Made by a program: the position numbers and the translations under genes. Shown piece after piece: positions 42,395 through 53,888 of a DNA stretch of 64,000 nucleotides. How positions within the stretch are numbered: the first letter of the stretch is position 1; each line of letters starts with the position of its first letter. Under the pieces are notes generated by a model that was given only the letters and a program-made list of their open reading frames with translations, was not told the origin of the DNA and did no database searches. This DNA comes from Diploptera punctata (Eukaryota > Arthropoda > Insecta > Blattodea > Blaberidae): the NCBI GenBank assembly GCA_030220185.1, contig JASPKZ010007526.1:456001-520000 (forward strand). Reading direction: 5' to 3'.

Positions 42395-42466
42395 GCTCAG
42401 GTAGCTCAGTTGGTAGAGCATTTGCATAGAAAGCAAAAGGTCCTGGGTTCAAACCCCAGTCTAAGC
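42395..42466 (+). tRNA. tRNA-like sequence T3 with mobile-element flanks
   Basis: Acceptor GCTCAGG/TCTAAGC (one mismatch), A box TAGCTCAGTTGG, anticodon stem TTTGC/GCAAA with loop ATAGAAA (AGA), B box GGTTCAAACCCC. Flanks match T1: upstream GAGAAAACATTGCATTTAGA and a degraded T1-like body (42200-42390), downstream ATATTTTTCTCTTCAAATA. Confidence 0.5.
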
Positions 42467-42639
42467 ATATATTTTTCTCTTCAAATACAATTTAAAAAGT
42501 TCTCTGAATCCCATCTTATATTTCTGTTAAATTTTAGCCTATGTATTATTGTTAATTTTTAGCCAATATATTAACCCTAATTTTTTGCCATGTATTACTC
42601 CACCAAGTAATCTGCACAGGCAGAAAATATGTTAACTAA

Positions 42640-43010
42640 CATGCTGTCTTTCTCTTTCTCTTCCTTACTATGTTACCACTTCCTGTCCTCTGTATATGTT
42701 CTTTGTCTGGCAGGTGGAGAGCTGACAAATACTATGGTTTTTGAAGGTCCATGCTTCTACGCGGTCATTGGCAAAATTACTAATTTGAAAACCCTGTTAC
42801 TATTTTGGGTTACATGTAGGAATGGGCTGTCCCTTCTCATTACATGTTGCCACTTGTAATTTATTGTGACGCTGGTAATAGAGAGACGACAAATACTGTG
42901 ATTTTAAATGATCCAACCACTTGAGCATTCCGTGCTTAAATGACTAATTTGACAACCATGTTAAGATTTTTCACACATGTTTAGGAATTCTCTGCCCACA
43001 CTTAAAACTG
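42640..43010 (+). repeat. Unclassified repeat, inverted partner of 27870-28235
   Basis: Shares TAAATGACTAATTTGACAAC and CTTCCTGTCC-type blocks with the reverse complement of 27870-28235. Two diverged sub-copies (42640-42790 and 42820-42990) suggest tandem organisation. Confidence 0.45.
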
Positions 43011-43231
43011 AACCATTTCAGTACGTGATCAGATGTACAGTCTTCTTATACATCCCTTCCACAGATTCAGTAGTTCGGTGACACAAGCACTAAAACACTT
43101 CCCCTCCGCCCGTGCGAAGTTAACTTGGTTATGTAATGTTATTGTAATTTCTTATCACCAGGCCATGACCTAACTGATTCAATAAATACATAAAAATACA
43201 TACATACATAATGTTTTGTTTCTTTTAACAG

Positions 43232-43411
43232 TTCCAGTTGTTGCCTTTATCTATATGCAAGAAGGTGATAGACATGTTGGATTCCCAGAGTATTAATGAA
43301 GCAAAAAAAGTGAACAGTTACTGGGCTTCAATTGTTGAAAGCACATTGAAAGATAGAACTGCAAGACAAAACTTGGATAAGATCATCAACAAAATTAGCA
43401 ACAGCATTCAG
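43232..43411 (+). CDS. Exon 8 of F-box/WD-repeat gene: F-box-like segment
   Basis: The acceptor CTTTTAACAG precedes 43232 and the donor GTAAAATT follows 43411. 180 nt, phase 0 to 0. It encodes FQLLPLSICKKVIDMLDSQS, then INEAKKVNSYWASIVE: the Leu-Pro start, the hydrophobic i/i+4 spacing and the final Trp are the F-box signature that binds Skp1. The remainder (DRTARQNLDKIINK) is helical. A decayed duplicate lies at 38373-38450. Confidence 0.8.
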
Positions 43412-43535
43412 GTAAAATTTGTATCTAGTAAGAGAAGTTGTTTAGTTTTCTGAAGAGCAACATTGACATTTTATCACCAATGGTACATTTTCTAGATACA
43501 ATATATCTTATCTTACAAGTAAACAAATTAAATTT

Positions 43536-44992
43536 TTATTTAAGTAAAATTTTTATCATCTCACCGATTGCAACAACTACACAACTACAGGGGCATCTCA
43601 TTACTTTCAACTTCGTACAGAATTCTAACAAATATATTAGTCAACAGACTTATTCCCTATATTGATGATATTCTAGGAGATCATCAATGTGGATTTAGAA
43701 GAAACAGGTCTACAACAGATCAGATTTTTAGTATAAGACAGATTTTAGAAAAGAAATGGGAATGTAATGGTACTGTACATCAACTATATGTAGACTTCAA
43801 AAAAGCATATGAATCAATAATTAAGAGGGAGAAGATATATAGTATCCTGTTGGAGTTTGGAATTCCTAAAAAGTTAGTTAGACTTATACGAATGTGTCTA
43901 AATGGCACAAAGAGTAGGGTGCGTGTAGGCACACAGTTTTCGGACACTTTTGAAATCCAGAATGGGTTGAAGCAAGGAGATGCACTATCTCCTCTACTAT
44001 TTAATTTTGTACTAGAGCATGCCATTAAATCTTTAGAGAATGAGGAAGGCTTACAACTCAATGGTATTAATAAGCTGTTAGTTTATGCTGATAATGTAGT
44101 ATTATTGGCCGATAGCGAGGAGATACTAAAGGACAACACGCACACACTATTGAGTAACACTAAGAAATTAGGAATGGAAGTAAATATCAATAAAACTAAA
44201 TATATGGTCACACGTAGAAATGCATTATATAATGGAAATGGACAGCTAATGACAAATGAGGGAAATTTTGAGGAAGTGGCTGAATTCAAATACCTAGGAA
44301 CAATAATCACAAATAGGAATGAGATGCACAAAGAAATTACACATAGGCTCAATTTTGGAAATGTGTGCTATTATGCATTGCAGAGACTCTTGATGTCCCA
44401 ACTCCTTTCAAAAAATGTTAAACTGAAAATATATAAACCTATTATTCTACCAGTTATATTATATGGATGCGAAACATGGACTCTTATTTTAAGGGAGGAA
44501 AGGAGATTACAAGTATTTAAGAATAAAGTACTTAGGAAAATGTTTGGACCAAAGAGAGATGAACAAACAGGTGAATGGAGAAGACTACATAATAATGAAC
44601 TACATGGTCGTTATAGGAAGGCAGATATAATAAGAACAGTTAAGTCTCGTAGACTGCGATGGGCAGGACATGTTGCACGTATGGGGAATGAAAGACTTGA
44701 ATGGAAGCTTCTTGTAGGAAAGTGCCCAGTTGGTAGACCAAGAATGAGGTGGGAGAATAACATGAAGTATGGTCTGAGGGAAGTAGATTATACAGGGAAT
44801 GATTGGAAAGCATTAGCTCAGGATAGGCCATGAACCTATGGGTTCGATAGTGCCAGTGAGTAAGTTTTATTATCTCACCTCAAATTCTTCTTCTTCTTCT
44901 TCTTGGACCGGTTTTGGGACCTTATTCAGTTCCATCCTCGGTATTTTCATGACCGTTGTTATGTCTTTTGAAGAGCTGCCAAGAGAGCTTCA
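43536..44992. mobile_element. PLE-G end split by a LINE insertion
   Basis: TATTTAAGTAAAA...TTTTATCATCTCACC (43536-43565) continues after the LINE as TCAAATTCTTCTTC...GGACCGG (44880-44992), matching the uninterrupted end at 7395-7510. The minus-strand ribozyme region at 44990-44915 has CCGAGGA (one core change), a GGAAC/GGTCC stem, CAAA and CCGG, so it is inactive. Confidence 0.7.
43566..44864 (+). pseudogene. 5'-truncated RTE-like LINE, reverse transcriptase
   Basis: One long open frame (to 44833) from NYRGISLLSTSYRILTNIL through HQCGFRRNRSTTDQIF, YVDFKKAYESI and LKQGDALSPLLFN, to RRLRWAGHVARM. The catalytic box reads YADN instead of YADD, which should abolish activity, although no stop interrupts 421 codons. 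The tail is GTGAGTAAG. The flanks TTTTATCATCTCACC (43551-43565) and TTTTATTATCTCACC (44865-44879) form a 15-bp target duplication with one difference. Confidence 0.85.
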
Positions 44993-45185
44993 TTAATTAC
45001 AATATTTTCATTTGGAAAGTAGACCAATTGGAATTTATTATCTAATTATTGAATAACAACCCCCACCTAAAATCTAATATGACATGATTTTTCCGGGAGG
45101 ATTCCTGCAATGGGATGGAAGAAAACCACAAGAACCATATAGAGTGAGTGAATTGATTTATTGGTGGAATGAATGTGAAGTAGGT

Positions 45186-45950
45186 TTAAGTGTGATGGGT
45201 GTTACAAAACTTTGATTAGCAAGAGAAAACGGGTTTGATGAAAAAATTGTAAACAAAAGGGTAGAAAAGTATAAGAAACAAAAACTGATCAACAAAAACA
45301 CTCTTGAAAAAGAAAAACCACCCTATAAAAAATACAGGAAATTCACAAAATAAATTCCAAAATATATTTGACAAATTTAATATTAAATTAGCACTGAAAA
45401 ATGACCACAGTTTAAATAAACTAATAAAAACCAACAAAAATGAAAAAAACTGATCAAAGTAAAAAATCAGGAATATTTAAAATTGAATGTACTGTTTGTG
45501 AAAAGATATATATAGGGAAAACAAAAAGAAACCTAAAAATTAGAACAAAGGAACATATAAGAAGTATTAAATATGGGGAAATAGAAAAATCTGCAGTTGC
45601 TGCTCATGTTTGGGCCGAAAAACACAGTGTAAATTTCAACCTAAATTATAAAAACAGAAAATACAAAGGAACTCACCATTTGGGAAAAAAAATACATTCA
45701 GAAGAACAAAAATAGAGTTATGAATTTCAAAATTCCTGCTGACCTTATATGGAGGTTCTTCGGCCAGCCGGAAGAGGGAGCTGATATTGATATCCAGGGT
45801 TCACAACGTAAAACTCATCAGTCTGGCCAAGCTGATGATTATATCGAAACATGTTTGAGAACAAATCAACATTAAATTGAGGTAAGACGATTACAGACTC
45901 AAAAAAACTTGATTAAAAGAACCTCAAAATATTACTTCCTAAAATAAACC
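45186..45950 (+). mobile_element. PLE-A element with linker and GIY-YIG region
   Basis: Starts in the RT-endonuclease linker (ENGFDEKI, KYKKQKL, PPYKKYRKFT) and continues into GIY-YIG. Then come MNFKIP, the ribozyme zone (CTGATGA at about 45829 with a shrunken stem II, GAAA, CATG) and TTGAGGTAAGACG, and it ends at CCTCAAAATATTACTTCC. A 5'-truncated copy. Confidence 0.75.
45455..45720 (+). pseudogene. PLE-A GIY-YIG endonuclease domain
   Basis: SGIFKIECTVCEKIYIGKTK, then TKEHIRSIKYGEIEKSAVAA and HVWAEKHS follow the Penelope endonuclease pattern (Phe for Tyr in GIY). The C-terminal WEKIHI block is shifted out of frame near 45665. Confidence 0.8.
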
Positions 45951-45954
45951 ATTA

Positions 45955-46300
45955 GATTAATTAAAACTAACAAAAATGAAAGATTAATGAAGGCAATAAA
46001 TCAGGGAGTTAATTGATTGCAAAGATTGTGAAAAAATATACATAGAAAAAACAAAAAGGAACTTGAATACAAGATTGAAAGAACACCTTAGAAGTGTTAA
46101 AAATGGGGAAATAGAAAAATCTGCAATAGTTGCACATGCATGGTCAGAAAAACACAATCAAAGCAAAGACCAAATTATTGAAACAGATAAATCTAAGGAA
46201 CTCACAGTTTGGGAGAAAATTTACATCAACAAAAATAAAAGGAAAATCATGAATTTTGAAATACCTGGGGAAAAAAGATTTGATTTGGAATTTAATATAC
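45955..46300 (+). pseudogene. PLE GIY-YIG fragment, 5'-truncated
   Basis: A second, adjacent GIY-YIG copy (KDCEKIYIEKTKRNLNTRLK, SAIVAHAWSEKHN, ELTVWEKIYI, MNFEIPGEKRFDLEF). YIG is mutated to YIE, and the GIY strand is broken by a stop. It is joined directly to a PLE-D end at about 46305. Confidence 0.75.
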
Positions 46301-46304
46301 TAAA

Positions 46305-46796
46305 TTTGGGAATTTTAACATTATGAGGTTTTTTAATAAGAATCAGATGAATCGTGAATTTTTCTTACCTCATATATCTATGTTTTTTTAAACACAGCGC
46401 CGCAGTATTGGAGAAACATCTTCTCCATCATCAGCTGTTTTCACGACCTTCATTTTTTTCTTTTGCCAGTAATTATCCAAATTGCCATCTGGTGTACTTT
46501 TGAAGGAGTAATTTTCTAAACTGCCATCTGGTGTATTTTTTAAGAACTTTGTAATCAAGCTTGGTTTGTCTGGAATCTCAAAGTTCATGGTTCTAGTATA
46601 GTTTTTTTGAATATATATCTTTTCCCAAACTGTTAATTCCACAGGTTTAGATAGATGTTTCAAAAGTTTTGCTTCTTTTTCAATTCTATGATTCTCTAAT
46701 AAACTATGTGCTGCTATAGCTGATTTTTCAATTTCTCCATTTTTTATGACTCTAAAGTGCTCTTTTTTACGAGTTTCTAAGTTCCTTTTTGTTTTT

Positions 46797-46835
<39 letters not shown>

Positions 46836-47290
46836 TCTATTGCAGTCTTTACAATTAATTTGATAAATCCCAGATTTTTTGTTGTCTGGGGTGTTAAACT
46901 TTTTTATTAGTTAACAGAAGATTACCCAGGTGAATTAGTTAATCAGAGCCAATGTTATATTAAATTTTTTGAAAATCTTTTGAAAATTGTTATGAACTTC
47001 TGGATGGTAAGTAGATTTCTTGAATTTTTCATCTTTCTTGGAATCTTCGAGATTCCAGACGAACCAAGCTTGATTACAAAGTCCTTCAAAAATACACCAG
47101 ATGGCAGTTTAGAAAATTACTCCTTCAAAAGTACACCAGATGGCAGTTTGGATAATTACCAGCAAAAGAAAAAATTGACAGTTGTGAAAACAGCTGACGA
47201 TGGAGAAGATATTTCTCCAATACTGCGGTGCTGTGTTTAAGAAAACGTAGATATATGAGGTAAGAAGAATTCACGATTCATTTGAGTCTT
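46305..47290. mobile_element. Long PLE-D fold-back: two opposed PLE 3' halves
   Basis: The left half is a minus-strand PLE-D 3' end with most of the GIY-YIG coding (46960-46430, interrupted by a TA microsatellite at 46801-46833). The right half (47040-47290) is the plus-strand copy of the last part only. Both encode MNFEIP or an EIPD remnant, then a tandem TPDGSLENYS / TPDGSLDNYW repeat. Ribozyme zones: CTGATGA or CTGACGA, GGAGAA/TTCTCC, AATA in place of GAAA. GAGGTAAGAAG follows. Confidence 0.8.
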
Positions 47291-47470
47291 ATTTGATTTG
47301 GAAGTTCATCAGTCAGCCAACAGAGGGAGCAGGAAGCAACTACAGAATCGCTAACCACCAAGTCAACAGTTAGATAGAGCTGAATATGATACAAAGAAGT
47401 ATTGAAACTAGTCTTCAAGAAATCTACAATTATGAGCTGAGGTGTTAAATCTAACTTTATTTAATTATTA
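47290..47470 (+). mobile_element. PLE 3' end with hammerhead-like sequence
   Basis: TTTGATTTGGAAGTTCATCA and AACAGAGGGAGCAGGAAGC match PLE-G/H 3' ends. At about 47379-47415 CTGAATA, stem ATAC/GTAT, GAAA, palindromic CTAG and TC form a hammerhead with one core mutation. GAGGTGTTAAATC follows. Confidence 0.6.
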
Positions 47471-47479
47471 TGAGTTAGT

Positions 47480-48480
47480 TAATATTTAATTTTAGGAAGT
47501 TATATTTTGAGGTTATTTTAATTATATTATTTTTGGTCTGGACATCTTACCTCAATATTAATGTTGATTTGTTCTTGGACATGTTTCAAAACAATTCTCT
47601 GTTTTATCTTCAGCTTTCCCAGACTGGTTTTATTTATGTTGCATTATGTTGCACCACCTGGATGTCGATGTCAGCTCCATCCTGTGGTTGGCCAAAGAAC
47701 CTCCAAACAAGGTCACCCTCCATCGGAATATCAAAATTCATAACTCTGTTTCTGTTCTTCTGAATATAAATTTTTTCCCAAATAGTCAGCTCGTTTGTAT
47801 TTTCTAACTGTTTTAATAATTAGTGTCTGAATTTATATTATGTTTTTCAGACCAAACATGAGCAGCAACTGCAGATTTTTCAATTTCTCCATTTTTAATA
47901 TTTCTTATGTGTTCTTTGGTTCTAATTTTTAGGTTTCTTTTGTTTTCCCTATATATATCTTTTCACAACCCATGCATTCAATTTGATATATTCCTGACTT
48001 TTTATTTTTATCAGTTTTTCATTTTGTTGGTTTTTATTAGTTTATTTAAACTGTAGTTATTTTTTGGTGCTAATTTAATATTAAACTTCTCAAATATATT
48101 TTGAAATTTATTATGTACCCAGGGGTGATATGTGAATTTCCTATATTTTTTCATAGGTGGTTCTTCTTTTTCAAGATTACTTCTGTTTATCATTTTTTGT
48201 TTTTTATACTTTTCTATCCTTTTATGTACCATTTTTTCATCAAACCCATTTTCTCTTGCTACTTTGATTATGTGTTTTTTCTCATGTTTGAAATCTTCTT
48301 CGTTTAAGGGTAAGTTTACCAATCTATGAGTTAAACTATTAAATGCTGCTAATTTATGTCCAATTGGATTGAACCCTGTTGATTTTATAAAATTTTCCGT
48401 ATGAGTTTCTTTCCTATGAATCCTGAACAAATCAACATTAATATTGAGGTAAGATGTCCAGACCAAAAATAATATAATGA
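47480..48480 (-). mobile_element. PLE-A element, minus strand, truncated before the RT
   Basis: On the minus strand from 48466: a coding linker (NPIGHKLAAFNSLTHRLVN, NEEDFKHEKKHIIKVARENG, PPMKKYRKFTYHPWVHNKF), then GIY-YIG (about 48000-47740), MNFEIP-like (about 47735) and the ribozyme zone near 47600. The 3' terminus is CCTCAAAATATAACTTCC at 47493-47510. The 5' end is a partial inverted terminus (48425-48470). The RT core is missing. Confidence 0.8.
48011..48466 (-). pseudogene. PLE-A linker between RT and endonuclease
   Basis: An open frame of 151 codons whose beginning lies in terminal repeat sequence and whose body is the Penelope RT C-terminal/linker region (HRLVNLPLNEEDF). The GIY-YIG domain downstream is out of frame. 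It is non-functional alone. Confidence 0.7.
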
Positions 48481-48602
48481 GTTAGTTATTTTGTCTCGCC
48501 TCATATTTTTTTGATATTCTGTAGACTATAAAAAAAATGAGGTGAGTCAAAATAACTAACTCATAATAATTTAAAGAAACCTCATAGTGTTATTTCCTAT
48601 AA
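48476..48602. mobile_element. Minimal PLE-J inverted-end element
   Basis: GAGTTAGTTATTTTGTCTCG...CCTCATATTTTTTTGATA against ATGAGGTGAGTC...AACTAACTCATAA, ending CCTCATAGTGTTATTTCC. No internal coding. Confidence 0.65.
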
Positions 48603-48654
48603 ATATTAAACTAATTTTATTTACTAACTAAAAGTAAGTTTTTTCTAGGTTTCA

Positions 48655-48825
48655 AGGGAAAAGTGACTTAAAATTTAATTTTAGGAAGTGATATTTTGAG
48701 GTTATTTTAATTATATTATTTTTAGTCTGATCATCTTACCTCAATATTAATGTTGATTTGTTCTTGGACATGTTTCAAAACAATTCTGTTTTATCGTCAG
48801 CTTGTCCAGACTTACCTGTTTTTTT
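48655..48825 (-). mobile_element. PLE-A 3' end fragment
   Basis: One terminus with TTGAGGTTATTTTAATT, TTACCTCAATATTAATG and the ribozyme-strand remnant GTCAGCTTGTCCAGAC. Its partner arm is absent. Confidence 0.6.
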
Positions 48826-49508
48826 TTTCCCCCTCTGTACCCTTCAAATGTAATTCCTAAATATTTACACTTTTCCACCTCTTTAATTTCTTAATTTTCT
48901 AACTGCAAATTACTTACAATTTTATTACTGATACCTACTATTAATATCAGAATTTTGAATATAAATATTTTTTTTTGTTTCATAATTCCCCTGGAGTTTT
49001 TAACTATATATACTAAATTATATTTATATAATAAATTTGGGAATTTTTAACATTATGAGGTTTTATTAATAAGAATGAAATGAATCGTGAATTCTTCCTA
49101 CCTCATACTTCTATGTTTTTTGGTTGCAAAGGATAGTGAAGTGCATTCCATAACCTCTCCTATCCAAATCTCAACCTCAACCTGCTCGTGGTGCAACCTG
49201 CTTTTACAAATGAGGCTATGAGGACCGAGTAATGGCGGTATAACCACATCATCAGAAATAGAGGAAATGCTATTTCAACACTTACGCTGGCATGCCACGG
49301 CGTAGAAATGGTCCACAAATGGTGCTTGTGAGAATGGTCGGTGGATTCAAATATATAGATCCTCCCGGCAAGGTCCGATGGACCCATTAACCAACAGCAT
49401 GTGTGGCCCTCCAGTCATACTGGGGGTTTATGTGAGTGGGTGATGTAACCACCATTACAAATAAAAAATTGATGCCCTCTTAAAAAACGGTTACATTTAT
49501 GCTGAACA

Positions 49509-50310
49509 ATGGCAAATCCTTCAGACAAATTTCCCGGAGGTAAAACAGTCCCCTTTTCGGATCTCCGGATGGGGATATCTGCAGGACGTCATATACAGAA
49601 CATCTTTAAAATTCTCCAATGGAACACAGGAGGACTTACACAGAGTAAAAAAACCGAATTACAAACAATCATAGAGGAAAATGGGATAGATGTATTTATC
49701 ATACAAGAAGCTAATGTATCAAGAGACCAACTAAAATATTTTCAATTTCCTGGATTCAACATACATATCCTCCCCAAAGCACGGCAAGTAGCTAGTGGAA
49801 TTCTTGCAGGCGTCAGAACAAATATTTTATCAAAATCTAAAGTTATAAAGGAAATGCAACAAGAAGACAAAATAGAAATCATCCAAATTGAAATCTGGAA
49901 AGGAAGTTCACATTACAACATATATGGAATATACAATCCACCTAATAACAACCCCTGTCTAGATATAATTAATATTTATCCAAAAACAATTCTGATTGGT
50001 GATTTTAATGGCCATTCACCTAAATGGGGATACAAAGACTACAATCCTAGTGGCAAAAACTATTGAAGATTTATTAAATTCAAACACTTTAGAACTTATC
50101 TATAAGAATGATGACTGTCCTACATACATACATTATAATGGCCAGTGTACAAATCCAGATCTCCTGTTAGTTTCATCTGACCTGAAAGATAAGACTACAC
50201 GTGAAATCATTGAAGATCTAGGATCGGAACATAGAGCAGTTGTTGCATCTATAATACATCAGGACAAACAAAATAACAGTAAAAAAAACAAAATACTCTT
50301 GGAATTTTAG
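49509..50310 (+). pseudogene. LINE APE endonuclease domain
   Basis: The first frame from 49509 starts FPGGKTVPFSDL, then KILQWNTGGL (catalytic Asn), FIIQEANV (catalytic Glu), YGIYNPPNN and ILIGDFNGHSPKWG (Asp-Asn). After a shift near 50030 a second frame ends TNPDLLLVSSD and LGSEHRAVVA (catalytic His; SDH is SEH here). The domain nicks target DNA for reverse transcription. Confidence 0.85.
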
Positions 50311-50879
50311 AAAAGTTAATTGGGAAAAATTTACAGAAGAAACTGAACATAAATTAAACCTAATTCAGTACGAAGTATCTACAGATAAACTTAATAATAC
50401 CATCTCAAACATAATTCTTGAAGCAGCAAAAATTGGATCCCAAGAGGAAAAACTAAACACTACAAACCCTTTTGGAACGCAGACTTATCCAAGTTAAAAG
50501 AAGAAAGGGACACAGCAAGAAGAAAAGCAGAATTGTCCAACAACCAAATAGATACACAAGAATGGCGAAGAAAGGCAGCAAAGTTTAAAAAGAAATCTAT
50601 GCAGCAAAGAAAAATTCATTCAGTGAATTTATTGAAAAAGCTGATTACAGAAAAGACTCAAAAAAATATATAGATATATAAGTAAAATCACAAGTCAGAG
50701 AGATACAAAGAAAGAACCACTCAAATTTAATGGGAAAACACTTACTTCCAACAACTCTATTGCTGAAGCTTTTAATAAACACTACAGCTCTCAACACAAA
50801 CTCCCTCCTAAAGCTAAAAAGAAGCAAAGGCAAATTAAAAAAGATCTCAAGACTTTTAAGAAGCATCAAGAACAAAAGA

Positions 50880-51990
50880 ATGATATATTCGGCAAAGAAT
50901 TTACCATATGGGAACTAAATTCTGCAATACACGAGTTACAAGACAACAAATCTCCTGGTCCAGATAAAATACATGTTGAATTTTTGAAACATCTTGGCCA
51001 AAAGGGAAGGAATACACTACTGAAATTATTTAACCTATCATGGACCTCTACTGTACCTACAGAGTGGAAAAAAGCAATAATTATTCCTATTTTAAAAAAA
51101 GACAAGACAGCTGATGATATAAATAATTACAGACCAATCTCTTTAACAAGTGTCATTGCAAAAACAGCAGAACGTATGATTTCAGCGAGACTAAATTGGT
51201 TCTTAGAAAGTAAAAACATACTAACAACAGCACAAACAGGATTCAGGAACATCTATCTACAAAAGAAAATACAATTCAACTTTCTCAAGATGCCAAAGAA
51301 TCTTTCAACAAAAATCAAGATACGCTAACAGTTTTCATTGATTTTGAAAAAGCATATGACTCGGTATGGAGATATAAATTACTTGAAAAACTCACAAAAC
51401 TAGGCATTCAAAACAATATGTTAAACTGGATCACCCAGTTCCTTTCACAACGTTTCTGTGCTACAAAATACAATGACAGTACTTCCAAATTCCGACAAAT
51501 AAAAATGGGCCTCCCTCAAGGTGCAGTACTAAGTACAACCCTGTTCAACATCTACATCAACGATCTGCCACCAGCTATATCAAACAGAAATAAAGACAGC
51601 TCTTTTTGCAGATGACATGATTATGTGGACATCTTCCTCACGAATAGAAAAATCTAAATCATCTATGGAAAAGGCTCTTAACCTACTAGAAAAGTGGACC
51701 CACAACAATTTAATGGCCATTAATACAGACAAAACAACGTTTCAAATAATTAGCTTGAAGAAAAAAATTCCAAAAACTAAATCTACAGTTCAAGAAAACA
51801 AATCTGAGACAAACAAATGAAACAAAATATCTAGGAACAATTTTTGATTCAAAATTATCATGGAGAAAACACATTGAAGCAGTAGTAAACAAAGCAACGA
51901 AAAGATTCTCAATCTTAAAAAGATTAGCCGGAGCAAAGTGGGGTAGTAATCGCCAGACTCTGAACACCACATAAAAAACATTCATCAAGC
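50880..51990 (+). pseudogene. LINE reverse transcriptase domain
   Basis: Consecutive frames encode ELQDNKSPGPDKIHVEFLKH, WKKAIIIPILKKDKT, NNYRPISLTSVIAKTAERMI, FIDFEKAYDSVW (first catalytic Asp), GLPQGAVLSTTLFNIYINDL and a broken FADDMIMW box in which the frame shifts at about 51605-51615. This is followed by the thumb (TNETKYLGTIFD). At least four shifts inactivate it. Confidence 0.8.
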
Positions 51991-52118
51991 CAATACTACT
52001 ATACAATGGGGAGGTAATAATCACAGCAAATAACTCGAACCTGAATCGCCTAGAAGTATGCCAAAATCAGGCTTTACGGCTTATAACTGGCGCAGCAAAA
52101 TCAACTCCAATCGCAGCA

Positions 52119-53252
52119 ATGCAAGCACTAACTCAGAACCCTCCAATATGTCTAACTTTAGAGGAACAGGCAATAACACAACATGAGAAAATGTTACGAT
52201 TAACAACAACAAAATGGGAAAAAAGGCAGTTACAACCAAGCAAGTTGAAAACACAAACAAGTTTCTTGTCCAAAGTAATGGAAATAAAAACAGATTTGAA
52301 TCTTCCTAAATCTAAAGAAAATATTTTGATCAGAGATAACCCTCTTACTTTTGAACCAATTAACATTCAGCTAAATCTAGAAGAACCAGTTACAAAATCT
52401 GAAACTCCCACACTTGTACTAAAAGCTCTAGCATTAGAAGTTGTGAATAAGAGATATCCACCAGAAGAATGGTTACATGTCTACACAGATGGATCTACTA
52501 TTGATAACAACTCAGGATCAGGAATTACATGTGCATTATTTTCATTTTATCAACCAGCAGGATACCACACAACAAATTTTGATGCAGAAGTAATGGCTAT
52601 TCATATTTCACTCCAACAATTACTATACAGAATAAATAAATTTCAAAATGCGGTCATACTCTCTGATTCTAAGGCAGCAATATATGCAATAAATTCACAC
52701 AAAATGAAGTCGATACAAATTAAAGAGTGCTACAAAATGATTCAACAACTCCAAAAACTACAGAAAAGAATTCAATTGCAATGGATACCTGCACATTGTG
52801 GAATTGCTGGAAATGACACTGCTGATTTTCTTGCCAAAAAAGGCTCCAATTTAATTCAGAATACTACTAAAAGCTTACCTTTCACATCCATAAAAAGAAT
52901 AGTTAAAAACAAATATAAAATCAAACAAAACCAAGACCTATGTAATAAAGCCAAAGACAAAAAATGGAATATTTTAGTAAAGAAGCCAGATATTATTCCA
53001 GAAATTCCACGTAAAACTACAGTAGCAACATTTAGACTGCTTACAGAACATGACTATTTGGCCAAACATTTATATAAAATAGGAATCTACACGAATCCAA
53101 ATTGTCCTCTATGCAATAAAGACGAAGAAATGAATGAAGAACACCTACAAACCTGTGAAGTATTACCTGTTGGATCCACAATAGAGAAATATTGGAGAGC
53201 AAGAACGCTAATGGCTTCGGTGTTGTTGAAAACAACAACATGTTTTTTTTAA
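52119..53252 (+). pseudogene. LINE RNase H and zinc-knuckle C-terminus (open frame)
   Basis: One open frame of 377 codons. LHVYTDGST (Asp), FDAEVMAI (Glu), ILSDSKAA (Asp) and GNDTADFLAKKG (Asp) give a complete RNase H catalytic set, with WIPAHCGI before the last. A CPLC...H...C knuckle follows (CPLCNKDEEMNEEHLQTCE). It is the only uninterrupted domain of this LINE, and the intact homologue of 14290-15243. Confidence 0.88.
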
Positions 53253-53659
53253 CACAGCACTGCAGTATCAGCGACCATTGTCACCACCCTCAGCTGTTTT
53301 CACGACTGTCAAATTTTTTTTAAGAAGAAAGAAAAAATTGACAGTCGTGAAAACAGCTGAGGATGGTGACAATGGTTGCTGATACTGCAGTGCTGTGTTT
53401 AAAAAAAAAACATAGAAGTATGAGGTAGGAAGAATTCACGATTCATTTAATTCTTCTTAATACTAAATTATGTTGATTTTTGCTATTATAAATGTACTTT
53501 GCTTCCTTAATTAGCCACTGTCTTAATTGTAGAGGATGGTTGAATGATTTTTTAAATGGAAAACATCTCTTCAAGTCTGTTGAGTAAAAATTATCTTTTA
53601 AAATAAGTTTTTTTTTTACATGCATGAGTCAATAAATTTTTCTCTCTATATTTGGACAG

Positions 53660-53888
53660 TATCCAAGTTATATGCAATTCCCTGTAATCCCAAAGAAGAG
53701 TGGTCTGCCACATCTGTCTCGCATTCCAAGTTCTTCTGAATATTTTACGAAGATGCATTCTGATCATATGGTTGTTGGTGAATCACATTACATAAAGGAA
53801 ATACTTCCTCCTTCCCAACCAGTGCACGTAAACCCATTATCTGGGGAAAACTTGTTTCATCCGTTAAGCCTATTGCATGAAGTTCCAG
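53660..53888 (+). CDS. Exon 9 of F-box/WD-repeat gene
   Basis: The acceptor TTTGGACAG precedes 53660 and the donor GTATGTAA follows 53888. Phase 0 to 1. It encodes the linker between F-box and WD40: YPSYMQFPVIPKKSGLP, EYFTKMHSDHMVVGE, then a Pro-rich EILPPSQPVHVNPLSGE. Confidence 0.75.

Larger units (their letters stand above)
49122..53239 (+). mobile_element. Near-complete LINE: endonuclease, RT and RNase H
   Basis: A 4.1-kb non-LTR retrotransposon with a leader (49122-49508), an APE endonuclease, an RT and a C-terminal RNase H with zinc knuckle. This order is typical of the Jockey/I group of RNase H-bearing LINEs. No separate ORF1 (gag) with CCHC knuckles was seen. The frame is broken by several single-base shifts, so this copy is dead but young enough to align throughout. 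The 3' end is GTTGTTGAAAACAACAAC without a long A-tail. Confidence 0.85.
49028..53458. mobile_element. PLE-D fold-back interrupted by a complete LINE
   Basis: The left arm 49028-49121 ends CTTCTATGTTTTTT. The rest (53240-53458) holds the two ribozyme zones (CTGAGGA with GATA, CTGCAG) and the right end TATGAGGTAGGAAG. ATGTTTTTT on both sides of the LINE is the target duplication. Confidence 0.8.
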
